A stretch of 64,000 nucleotides of DNA from Thalassotalea euphylliae (lineage in GTDB: Bacteria; Pseudomonadota; Gammaproteobacteria; Enterobacterales; Alteromonadaceae). Every line of letters starts with the position of its first letter. Within the stretch, counting starts at the first letter, position 1. The notes beneath the pieces were generated by a model. That model made no database searches. It was not told the DNA's origin and saw nothing but the letters and a program-made list of their open reading frames with translations. The translations under genes were made by a program, and so were the position numbers. Of this stretch, positions 45,253-52,301 are shown in pieces. The stretch covers positions 2,728,001-2,792,000 of the forward strand of contig NZ_QUOU01000001.1 in the NCBI RefSeq assembly GCF_003390335.1, written 5' to 3'.

Positions 45253-46479
45253 GTGTATCGAATATCTGAACTAGCAAATCTAGTGGGGCTTTCAAGAACA
45301 GCGCTGCTTTATTATGAAAAACTTGGGCTTATTAAAGGCCAGCGACAAGCAAATGGCTATCGACTGTATTCAGCGTTAGACCTAGAGCAAGTGAAGTTTA
45401 TTCAACGACTTCAACTTGGTGGCTTATCGTTAAAAGAATGTAAAGCCTGTTTAGCACATCAAATTGACAAAAAAATGCTTAAACAACGGCTCGCCAAATT
45501 AGACGAAGAGATATTGCAGAAACAACAAGCACGAGAAATGCTTGCAGCTATGGCTGGCTTAAACGCTGAGATCAAATCTAGTGATACTGATTCTAGTAAC
45601 TGTAATGCTGAGTTTAACGAGCAAAGTTGGCATCAAAAGGCAATTCACGACACACCAGAAGCGCATTTTAATTGGCTTTTAACACAAGGCTTTAACGAGA
45701 AGGAAGCCTTGCGACTGAAATGGTTATCAAAAAATATGACACAACACGATCAATATATGACTGACTTTATGCACATTTTTAATGGGCTAGAAAGATGGGG
45801 ACCGGGTGATGAGAGTGAAACACTTCGTGCCCTTTCACTGCTCACAGACAAGCCAAAGAGAGTACTCGAAATTGGCTGTGGTAAAGGCTTAGCGACCAAG
45901 GTGCTCGTGCAGCATTTATCGGCTGACATTACCGCAGTAGATAATGAAGAATCCACATTGGCTAGTGTTAAAGAAATGCTCCAAAGCCAAACTCAAACAA
46001 CGCTAAGAAGTTCAGTTAACACCCTATGCGCAAGTATGACAAGTTTGCCCTTTGAGCCGAATAGTTTCGAACTTATTTGGTCTGAGTCATCGGCATATAT
46101 TATGGGCGTTGAAAAAGCATTGGCTACGTGGCAACCGCTACTCACTGATAACGGCATACTGGTATTTAGTGATCTAGTGCTATTAACGGATAAGCCAAGT
46201 AAAGAAGTAGCTGACTATTGGCGCAAAGACTACCCTGAAATTCAAACCGTTGACACTAGGCGTGGGCAAATCACCAAGGCGGGCTATCAGTTGATTGCTG
46301 ACTTCACCTTTCAACAGACATCATGGGATAACTACTATCTGCCGCTGCAGCAACGTATTAAGGAGTTGTCCGCAAGTATGGCATCATCATCAGCGCTGGC
46401 GGATATAGCAAGGGAGGTAGATTTTTATCTGAGTTATCAAAAAGAATATGGCTACCAGATGTTTATCTTACAAAGATAG
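45253..46479 (+). CDS. MerR-family regulator fused to SAM-dependent methyltransferase
   Basis: The 408-residue protein begins with a MerR winged helix-turn-helix (MYRISELANLVGLSRTALLYYEKLGLI, NGYRLYS) and a coiled dimer helix to about 110. A class I methyltransferase domain follows from about 185: motif I is VLEIGCGKGLATKVL, then ADITAVDNEE, and FELIWSESSAYIMG as motif IV. The start is GTG, with no in-frame ATG earlier in the domain. The fusion suggests a sensor whose ligand is also methylated, or self-regulated methylation. It is divergent from the CopL-like gene. A terminator follows at 46529. Confidence 0.87.
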   Translation: MYRISELANLVGLSRTALLYYEKLGLIKGQRQANGYRLYSALDLEQVKFIQRLQLGGLSLKECKACLAHQIDKKMLKQRLAKLDEEILQKQQAREMLAAMAGLNAEIKSSDTDSSNCNAEFNEQSWHQKAIHDTPEAHFNWLLTQGFNEKEALRLKWLSKNMTQHDQYMTDFMHIFNGLERWGPGDESETLRALSLLTDKPKRVLEIGCGKGLATKVLVQHLSADITAVDNEESTLASVKEMLQSQTQTTLRSSVNTLCASMTSLPFEPNSFELIWSESSAYIMGVEKALATWQPLLTDNGILVFSDLVLLTDKPSKEVADYWRKDYPEIQTVDTRRGQITKAGYQLIADFTFQQTSWDNYYLPLQQRIKELSASMASSSALADIAREVDFYLSYQKEYGYQMFILQR

Positions 46480-46528
46480 GCAGTGCCGAAGCCCTAACTT
46501 ATTACTGTTAATAGTATTGCTAACAGCA

Positions 46529-46560
46529 AAAACGGGCACCTCTTTAGAAGTGCCCGTTTT
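46529..46560. terminator. Terminator left of the integrated element
   Basis: AAAACGGGCAC / GTGCCCGTTTT is an 11-bp stem, with T-rich tracts on both strands. It ends the MerR-methyltransferase transcript. Lying four bases from the attL repeat, it is also probably the original terminator of tRNA-Ser(UGA) before the element inserted. Confidence 0.85.
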
Positions 46561-46564
46561 ATAA

Positions 46565-46588
46565 AATATGGCGGTGAGATAGGGATTT
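46565..46588. repeat. attL: 24-bp direct repeat of the tRNA-Ser 3' end
   Basis: This 24-bp stretch (begins AATATGGCGGTGAGATAGGG) is identical to 52176-52199, which is the 3' end of tRNA-Ser(UGA) plus four flanking bases. No tRNA body is attached here, so it is the displaced fragment left by site-specific integration. Confidence 0.88.
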
Positions 46589-46621
46589 TACGCCAACACT
46601 TCACCGAATCACATAACTGAT

Positions 46622-46633
46622 TGAATATATTCA
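46622..46633. promoter_or_regulatory. 12-bp palindrome, first copy, NACHT promoter region
   Basis: TGAATATATTCA is a perfect palindrome, and the same 12 bases recur at 46738-46749. Both lie upstream of the NACHT gene, 116 bp apart. They are candidate sites for a repressor, though no regulator gene is in the element. Confidence 0.45.
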
Positions 46634-46656
46634 GCATCCTATCATCACAAAATTCT

Positions 46657-46679
46657 ATGTGACAGAGCTTTGTGACAAA
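46657..46679. promoter_or_regulatory. Left arm-type site candidate
   Basis: This site has two TGTGACA boxes 13 bp apart, joined by GAGCTT. A closely similar stretch lies at 52097-52119 near the other end in the same orientation (17 of 23 bases the same). Its distance from the att core, about 70 bp, fits integrase arm binding. Confidence 0.45.
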
Positions 46680-46737
46680 ATATTATTTATTTATCATAAA
46701 TTTTCATATAACCTAAAGCTTTATGAGCAATTAATTA

Positions 46738-46749
46738 TGAATATATTCA
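46738..46749. promoter_or_regulatory. 12-bp palindrome, second copy
   Basis: TGAATATATTCA recurs here, 13 bp before the TTG start of the NACHT gene and overlapping a possible 11-codon leader frame (ATG 46737). Confidence 0.45.
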
Positions 46750-46761
46750 ATTACATAACTA

Positions 46762-48615
46762 TTGCATTTTGATAAAGTAGTATGGTGTGACAAAGTGCTT
46801 AATAAACATTCAGATGGAAAGTCTTCTTTAATTCAGAAAAAAATAGAAAACATAGCTTTAAAATGTACAGGCAGTAACAAAGCAGAGGTGCAGAAATGGA
46901 TGCACAATGGCACAGTTAAAGACATTTCTACTAATTTAAAAAAAGTTCTGTATGTAAGAACAATTTTAACGAAAAAAGATGAGCAAAATTTATTAGACTT
47001 TTACTACCCATCCTCAATCAAACTAGAAAATCAACATCTAACTATTGAAAATGTTAGTGAAAGCGCTATTGAGCAACCAGCTTTATTAATAGGTACTGTT
47101 GGGCAAGGTAAGTCAATATCTCTTAGGTATCTATCTTTTTATGAGCTTTGTAAAACTGAAAGAATCCCTGTATTTTTAGAGTTAAGAAAACTGCGCTCCT
47201 CAACGCCTCTTACTACTCATATACAAAACTTCTTAGAAAAAGTTAAATTAACTTGTTCTGAAAAGTTAGTACAATTTTTATTAGCAAATGGGTTTATATC
47301 TCTACTACTCGATGGCTTTGATGAATTAAAACATGAGAAGCGCCAACATTGGGTTAATGAAATTGAAAACGTTATAACAAAATATAAAAAGACAAAGGTT
47401 GTTGTTACAACAAGACCGAATACTGATATCCATCAGCATCACATCTTTAAGAACTATGAATTAAAACAATTAGATGAGGCTGATCGCGCTAACTTTATTA
47501 AGAAGTTAGTAAAAAATACAGAAGATCAAAATGCATTAATAGGTAAGCTTTCCAATGCAGGCAGCGGTGTTACCGACTTATTAACCACACCATTATTAAT
47601 GGCACTATTTGTCAGTGTATACAATAACAGGCGGAAACTGCCAAACTCAAATTCAGAATTTTTTGATGAGTTGTTTTCTACTCTGCTATCACGTCACGAT
47701 GGGTTAAAAGTAGCATATGATAGACCAACTAAGAGCGGATTCACTGACAAAGAGCTAAAAGCTGCACTTCAATCGCTTTGCTACCAGACAAGAAAGGCAT
47801 CTTTTAGGCAAATTAGCGATATACAATTAAATGATATAGCTACGTTAGCATTAAACGCCATTAATTTAGATTCAAAGAAATCAGAAAGTTTCATATACGA
47901 TGTGTCAAATATTACCTGTCTATTACTAAAAGACGGGCTAGAATACAGGTTTATACACGACTCTGTGCAAGAGTACTATTCAGCATCATTCGTAAGAGAT
48001 CAAGAGGAAGCAAAAGAGAAGTTTTACAGCAAATATCTAACTGATTGGCACCACTGGAGTCCAGAATTAAACTTTTTAATGTATATTGATCCTGTCGGAT
48101 ACAATAAATATTTTTTTGTACCCTCTGTAAAGTTACTATGTGATGTTAATGATGAAAATGAAATAATAAGGTTCAAAAAGTCATCATTCATTGATTTACT
48201 ATTAGTGACTGACATCATTTTTCTTGAAGATAAAGAAAAAGGAGAAGACTTAAAGTTTTTATTGTTGGCTACGAAAGAATATGTTTCAAATTGGGCTTCT
48301 GATCTAATATGCAAATTTGAACTTGATTTTGAGCAAAACTCTTTTAGACGAAGCATAGAAAAAACAGTAAAACAAAACTTTACAAACGGCCAAAAATTAG
48401 CAAAATACGTTGATAAAAAGAAAATATCAGAAACTTTTAAAGTAAATTCCGTAACTTTCTTCATTTTTCAAGCTCATGAGTTTTTAAGCGATGCTAATTT
48501 CATAGATCAATTATATGAATCTATTGATGATGATGCTTTGTATGATTTAATTAAAGGCCTTAACAACTCATTAAATTTTATCAAAAGCAAGAAAGATATT
48601 GGAAATGTATTCTAA
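46762..48615 (+). CDS. NACHT-domain STAND NTPase, candidate anti-phage protein
   Basis: This 617-residue protein has a short N-terminal region (1-105), then a NACHT NTPase: Walker A GTVGQGKS at 111-118, Walker B LLLDGFDE at 181-188, the sensor strand VVVTTRPN at 213-220, TDLLTTPLLMALF near 271 and the winged-helix signature FIHDSVQEYYSA near 397-408. The C-terminal about 200 residues are helical, with no repeats I recognise. Bacterial NACHT proteins can sense phage and trigger cell death or growth arrest. The start is a TTG directly after an in-frame stop; a later GTG is possible. The downstream membrane gene overlaps by one base. The region is AT-rich compared with its flanks. Confidence 0.85.
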   Translation: MHFDKVVWCDKVLNKHSDGKSSLIQKKIENIALKCTGSNKAEVQKWMHNGTVKDISTNLKKVLYVRTILTKKDEQNLLDFYYPSSIKLENQHLTIENVSESAIEQPALLIGTVGQGKSISLRYLSFYELCKTERIPVFLELRKLRSSTPLTTHIQNFLEKVKLTCSEKLVQFLLANGFISLLLDGFDELKHEKRQHWVNEIENVITKYKKTKVVVTTRPNTDIHQHHIFKNYELKQLDEADRANFIKKLVKNTEDQNALIGKLSNAGSGVTDLLTTPLLMALFVSVYNNRRKLPNSNSEFFDELFSTLLSRHDGLKVAYDRPTKSGFTDKELKAALQSLCYQTRKASFRQISDIQLNDIATLALNAINLDSKKSESFIYDVSNITCLLLKDGLEYRFIHDSVQEYYSASFVRDQEEAKEKFYSKYLTDWHHWSPELNFLMYIDPVGYNKYFFVPSVKLLCDVNDENEIIRFKKSSFIDLLLVTDIIFLEDKEKGEDLKFLLLATKEYVSNWASDLICKFELDFEQNSFRRSIEKTVKQNFTNGQKLAKYVDKKKISETFKVNSVTFFIFQAHEFLSDANFIDQLYESIDDDALYDLIKGLNNSLNFIKSKKDIGNVF

Positions 48616-49232
48616 TGAGATGGTCAGAAATTAGGTTCTTAGGAAATAGTAAATTAGTTCAACAAAACTATATTTGGATATTCTTAGTACCCGTAATTGT
48701 TAAACTATCTATATACCCAGAGAAAAGCTTACAATTAATTGATAGCGAATACATTTTAAACCTACCATTCTCATGGTACTTACTTTATTTTGCTGCGTTA
48801 TCGTTTGCTATTGGGTTATCAATATATCTAATAAGGTGCCCCAAAATAGTAAAAAGTTATGATGATTTCTCTAAGTTTAAAGAACATGGAAATAATTTTA
48901 ATCAACTAAATTTGTTTTTTAATAATGTAAGTCAACTGAGTAGTAATAATCTAAAAGGAATTACTCAATGGCTCGAGTCTATATCTCAGGAAACTAAACC
49001 AGAAGATATCGACAACAATCTAACTACCTGTATAGAGTTAAATAAATCAAGTAAAGCCTTTAATATTAAAAACGATTATCAATGTGATAGTTTTTGGGAG
49101 ATCTATAATTTAGCTGAAATTTCAAACCATAAATCCCTTATATTAGCGACTTTTTTTTACGGGATTGGCTTTGCAATACTATTAGGTATTTTAGTTAAGA
49201 ATCTTATATTTGTGTTAACACAAATACTTTAA
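48615..49232 (+). CDS. Membrane protein encoded with the NACHT gene
   Basis: The ATG shares its A with the TAA of the NACHT gene (TAATG), so the two are translationally coupled. The 205-residue product has hydrophobic helices near 18-34 (YIWIFLVPVIVKLSIY), 53-73 (WYLLYFAALSFAIGLSIYLI) and 177-203 (ILATFFYGIGFAILLGILVKNLIFVL), with about 100 hydrophilic residues between the second and third. That layout suits an inner-membrane effector or anchor, with the soluble part in the cytoplasm to meet the NTPase. I recognise no family; a role as pore-forming or membrane-damaging effector is speculation. Base composition matches the NACHT gene. Confidence 0.75.
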   Translation: MRWSEIRFLGNSKLVQQNYIWIFLVPVIVKLSIYPEKSLQLIDSEYILNLPFSWYLLYFAALSFAIGLSIYLIRCPKIVKSYDDFSKFKEHGNNFNQLNLFFNNVSQLSSNNLKGITQWLESISQETKPEDIDNNLTTCIELNKSSKAFNIKNDYQCDSFWEIYNLAEISNHKSLILATFFYGIGFAILLGILVKNLIFVLTQIL

Positions 49233-49769
49233 TTTATTCGGTTTATATTTTACTTTACTATCAGCCCCTTTGTTTTTATATGCGGGTTTATCAAATAAGT
49301 TTTTTACAGGTACTCCCCAATACCAAGTCAGTAATGGCTGACTGTGATAGAGAGAAAAAAACAACGCATCGTAAAACTGGTAACCTAAAATCAGGTAGTC
49401 ACTAAGCTTATAAGCTTTAATTTTGTCTGGCTCTTTACTGGGGTTGAGCTTGGATTGTAGCTCACTAAATTTGGCTTTTTCTTTATTGAATACGAAACTA
49501 GAAATAGCCGCAGCTAATGGCAATGGAGGGCAACTGCTGTTGATATAGTCCATCAGTTCTTGACCGTATTCTTGCAGTAAAAATTCAAGTTCATTAATGA
49601 GTTCAACGGGTAAGCATTGATTATCAAGCACTAGCTTATGGTCTACCGTCCAAACAGCCCTTGTTGGCGCTTTATACTTATCTGAAATAACACGACATTG
49701 TTCGGTTGTTATTGTGCTTTCTATTTCTGTAATGAGGCGCGCTAATAGCGCCTGCTGTTCTTTTAACAT
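49215..49769 (-). CDS. Unknown protein of the integrative element
   Basis: This 184-residue protein (MLKEQQALLARLITEIESTI...) is mixed helical, with an aromatic-rich part near 125-160 (YLILGYQFYDALFFSLYHSQPLLTWYWGVP) and a basic C-terminus. It has no clear signal peptide or domain I know. It is transcribed toward the NACHT pair and overlaps the end of the membrane gene by 18 bp, tail to tail. Its start overlaps the end of a truncated frame (49763-49819) that runs out of the IS, so it was once the second gene of a longer transcript beginning at the integrase. It may be a recombination or accessory factor of the element. Confidence 0.5.
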   Translation of the reverse strand: MLKEQQALLARLITEIESTITTEQCRVISDKYKAPTRAVWTVDHKLVLDNQCLPVELINELEFLLQEYGQELMDYINSSCPPLPLAAAISSFVFNKEKAKFSELQSKLNPSKEPDKIKAYKLSDYLILGYQFYDALFFSLYHSQPLLTWYWGVPVKNLFDKPAYKNKGADSKVKYKPNKLKYLC

Positions 49770-49819
49770 GTCAGTTTCCTTACTTTTTTCTTGTTTACTG
49801 GTGTCTTTTCGTCTTCGAC
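49763..49819 (-). pseudogene. C-terminal remnant of a gene cut by the IS element
   Basis: Directly left of the IS a 19-codon frame reads VEDEKTPVNKKKVRKLTC and then stops, overlapping the start of the 184-residue gene. It looks like a protein's basic C-terminus and may be the end of the interrupted integrase or of another lost gene. Confidence 0.45.
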
Positions 49820-49868
49820 GTGACCTTTCCCCTGAATTAGTACCGCTTCTTCAATGAGATAATTCATA

Positions 49869-50687
49869 TTAAGCAGCCCGTTTCGCGAACTCAACAGGTG
49901 ATAAATAATTCAGTGAGCTATGCGGTCGAACATGGTTATAGTGCTCACGCCATTTATCTATTTCATACCTAGCTTCTTCCATCGTTCTGAACCAATGCTG
50001 GTTCAAGCATTCATTTCTGAACTTGCCATTTAAGCTTTCCACAAAAGCATTTTGAGTAGGTTTTCCGGGCTGAATAAAGCTAAGTTTCACATGACTTTCC
50101 TTCGACCAGAAGAACATCGCTTTGCTCGTAAACTCAGTGCCGTTGTCACAAACGATTGAGTTAGGCTTTTCTCGCATTTCAATTAAGTGAGATAAGAAAC
50201 GAGCGACTTGTCTGCCACTAATTGAAACACAAACAAGCTGACCAACCATTTCTCTTGAGTAATCATCGACAACATTAAGTGTTCTAAATCGTCTACCGTT
50301 TGCCAACTGATCGCATACGAAGTCCATCGACCAACGCTGATTTAACGTTGATGGCACCTCCATGGGCAGTCGAGGCCGCTGTATTTTCTTGCGCTTCTTT
50401 GTACGAACTTGCAGACTTTCTTCGGTGTAAATTCGATAAGTTTGTTTCTTGTTTTTAACTAAACCTTCAGCTCTAAGTAACCCGTGCAGCATAAGATATC
50501 CATAGCGAGGATATTCTGCTGCCAAAGCCCTTAGACGCTCTCTTATGACTGTGTCAGCCTTCTTTCTTGGACGATATCGAAATGCAGTGCGACTGACACT
50601 TGATAGTTGGCAAGCCACTCGTTCACTGAGGTTAAACAGTTCGATTAAATGACTCGCTATCCGCTTTCTATCCGAAGGCTTTACCAC
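49869..50687 (-). CDS. IS3-family transposase OrfB (DDE integrase core)
   Basis: The 272-residue frame contains an HTH_21-like region (LRALAAEYPRYGYLMLHGLLR) and the rve core, with the three acidic residues visible in RWSMDFVCD, IVCDNGTEF and AFVESLNGKFRNECL. It ends HVRPHSSLNYLSPVEFAKRAA, typical for the family. It would be made mainly as an OrfAB fusion by a -1 frameshift at the A-run in the overlap. It appears intact. Confidence 0.93.
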   Translation of the reverse strand: MVKPSDRKRIASHLIELFNLSERVACQLSSVSRTAFRYRPRKKADTVIRERLRALAAEYPRYGYLMLHGLLRAEGLVKNKKQTYRIYTEESLQVRTKKRKKIQRPRLPMEVPSTLNQRWSMDFVCDQLANGRRFRTLNVVDDYSREMVGQLVCVSISGRQVARFLSHLIEMREKPNSIVCDNGTEFTSKAMFFWSKESHVKLSFIQPGKPTQNAFVESLNGKFRNECLNQHWFRTMEEARYEIDKWREHYNHVRPHSSLNYLSPVEFAKRAA

Positions 50688-50944
50688 TTTTTTGAAAGTA
50701 CATCCTTCATTCCTTCTACTTCAAGCAGCTTTTCCGCTAATAGCCGTTTGAGCTTATTGTTTTCAGCTTCAAGCGCTTTAAGACGTTTTGCTTCATTGAC
50801 TTCAAGGCCTGCATATTTGCTACGCCAGTTATAAAACGTACCAGTAGATATGCCCATTTCTCGGCAAATATCGTCAACTTTAGTGCCTGCTTCATGCTGT
50901 TTGATGGCTCGAATGATTTGTTCTTCGGTGTAACGTTTTTTCAT
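50681..50944 (-). CDS. IS3-family transposase OrfA (helix-turn-helix)
   Basis: The 87-residue protein has the Transposase_8 fold: RYTEEQIIRAIKQHEAG, then VDDICREMGISTGTFYNWRSKY and a leucine-zipper-like tail (LKALEAENNKLKRLLAEK). Its end contains A AAA AAG in the zero frame (50687-50693, minus strand), a classic slippery heptamer, where ribosomes can shift -1 into OrfB. Confidence 0.92.
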   Translation of the reverse strand: MKKRYTEEQIIRAIKQHEAGTKVDDICREMGISTGTFYNWRSKYAGLEVNEAKRLKALEAENNKLKRLLAEKLLEVEGMKDVLSKKW

Positions 50945-51015
50945 TTTGAGATCTCCACTGTCTCCAGTTTATTGGAAATCTCATCAAAGTCATGGTCTTA
51001 ATTTCGGGGGAAAGG

Positions 51016-52086
51016 TCACAGTAATACGGCTTCTTTAATTTCTATTGCTTTTTTCTTATCAAATTTCTGAATGTCAAAGTCTTCGCCAATCAAGGTATAT
51101 AAAAAATTAAATGAGATATTGTATAAATCGATTGAATTAGATTTTACTGATTTAGCTTTTTCTGCAATAAACGCTTCGTACGTCTCTTTTAACGGTATGC
51201 TGTTTTCTTTTTCAGCTTCCGCAATTTTACCTGATTTAAAATCAGCGATGACTTGCTGAGTTTCTTTGATTGTTTCTATTAATTCTAAAAAACTATTGTA
51301 CTCAACAGGGTTAAAGGCTTTTGCATTAACGTCATCAGCGAAAGGATTATAATCTTGCTTAAAGCTTTTTAGCTCTTTCATTAAGTGTTTTTTAAAATCT
51401 AATTCAATGTATGCATGACGAGCAATAAAGCGCTTGATTACTTGTGGATCGTAGACAGATTCAGGATCTTGAAATGCCTGATAAAAGTCTTCATCGTAAT
51501 GTTGTTCACCGAAAAACGATTCAGCCGCAGACGGTTTATCGATGTTAGGTGTATTAGGGTTCTTTTTGTGAATATCAGTATAGAATGAAGACGTTAAAAA
51601 TCGGCTGTACGCATCATAATAATTCATCATGTAAGGTTTATGAGCGATTTGTTTATTTAGAGCTAATAAATCCTCTTTATCACCACTCATTAACTTTTCA
51701 AGATACTGAGCATAACTATCATTATCGTCATCGGTAAAGGCAGGAATTTGATTTAATTCATCTGCAAACGATTGAGAAGCGAGTAGCTTTTTGCCCCAAC
51801 CCAAGTACGTTTCAAACTTTGTGCGTAAATAACCGTAGAAGTCCCAATTACTCGCCTGATATTTACTATCTTCACCTAAAACCAACTGCTTCAACTCCCT
51901 TTTGATTTTATTTTTTATAAACAACGCTAACCAACGCGCATCGGTAATATCGTCTGTTTTCAGGGTGGCTGTAAAGTGTTTTTTAGTTAAATCAAACTGA
52001 TAGACATATTCAGTGGGAATACGCATGCGAAAATAAAGATTTTTCGATTTTGCGTATTGATAGAGGTAATGATTTGAAACCTGCAT
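51016..52086 (-). pseudogene. Tyrosine-type integrase, truncated by the IS
   Basis: The 356-residue frame is the N-terminal part of a tyrosine recombinase. It opens YLYQYAKSKNLYFRMRIPTEYVYQFDLTKKHFTATLKTDDITDAR (the DUF6538-like arm-binding region) and ends in a core-binding-like helix bundle (SVKSNSIDLYNISFNFLYTLIGEDFDIQKF). It then stops exactly at the IS: the TGA is the first three bases of the IS end. The catalytic domain with its R-H-R-Y residues is missing. It lies beside the intact tRNA, as expected for the element's own integrase. Its enzymatic activity should be lost. Confidence 0.85.
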
Positions 52087-52096
52087 AACTCACCTT

Positions 52097-52119
52097 TTGT
52101 GGCAGAGTTATGTGACGGA
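52097..52119. promoter_or_regulatory. Right arm-type site candidate
   Basis: TGTGGCA and TGTGACG boxes with a 13-bp period, joined by GAGTTA, match the left site at 46657-46679. It lies just upstream of the integrase start and 57 bp from the att core. It could bind integrase, or control its promoter. Confidence 0.45.
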
Positions 52120-52135
52120 GCCGTATATAAGAAAA

Positions 52136-52170
52136 AACCCGTTGAACTTTATAATAAAATTCAACGGGTT
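52136..52170 (-). terminator. Element-borne terminator next to attR
   Basis: AACCCGTTGAA / TTCAACGGGTT forms a perfect 11-bp stem with a 13-base loop and a T-run on the minus strand. It ends the tRNA-Ser transcript. Since it lies inside the element, it replaces the original terminator displaced to 46529-46560. Confidence 0.82.
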
Positions 52171-52175
52171 ATCTT

Positions 52176-52199
52176 AATATGGCGGTGAGATAGGGATTT
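52176..52199. repeat. attR: 24-bp direct repeat within the tRNA-Ser 3' end
   Basis: Identical to 46565-46588. Twenty of the 24 bases form the CCA end, acceptor and part of the T arm of the intact tRNA-Ser(UGA), so the insertion restored the tRNA. Confidence 0.88.
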
Positions 52200-52270
52200 G
52201 AACCCTAGAGGGGCTACAAACCCCTGCCGGTTTTCAAGACCGGTGCTTTCGACCACTCAGCCATCTCACC
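52180..52270 (-). tRNA. tRNA-Ser(UGA)
   Basis: A 91-nt class II tRNA on the minus strand, starting GGTGAGATGGCTGAGTGG and ending in an encoded CCA. The anticodon loop reads CTTGAAA (TGA anticodon) within the stem ACCGG / CCGGT, and a long variable arm (GGGG / CCCC) is present. Its 3' end is the integration site of the element. Confidence 0.95.
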
Positions 52271-52301
52271 TAATTTTTTGTGTTGTCCATTACCAACGTA
52301 A

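Larger units (their letters stand above)
49821..51018 (-). mobile_element. IS3-family insertion sequence (IS407-like)
   Basis: The ends are imperfect terminal inverted repeats beginning TGACCTTTCCCC at each side (the left end reads on the plus strand, the right end on the minus strand). The length is 1198 bp, with two overlapping transposase frames. The flanking four bases differ (GACG left, CAGT right), so no target duplication is left, which suggests that a deletion took place next to the IS. Confidence 0.88.
46565..52199. mobile_element. Integrative element in tRNA-Ser(UGA), carrying a NACHT gene pair
   Basis: The element, about 5.6 kb, is bounded by the 24-bp repeat and has an integrase gene next to the intact tRNA, the classic genomic-island layout. 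Contents left to right are the NACHT NTPase, a membrane protein, an unknown protein, an IS3-family element and a truncated integrase. The NACHT part is clearly AT-richer than the flanks, a sign of transfer. Since the integrase is broken, excision would need help in trans. Confidence 0.85.

Noticed and set aside
49817..51022. Target-site duplication of the IS
   Set aside because: Flanking bases GACG and CAGT differ, and shifting the boundary by a few bases gives no match.
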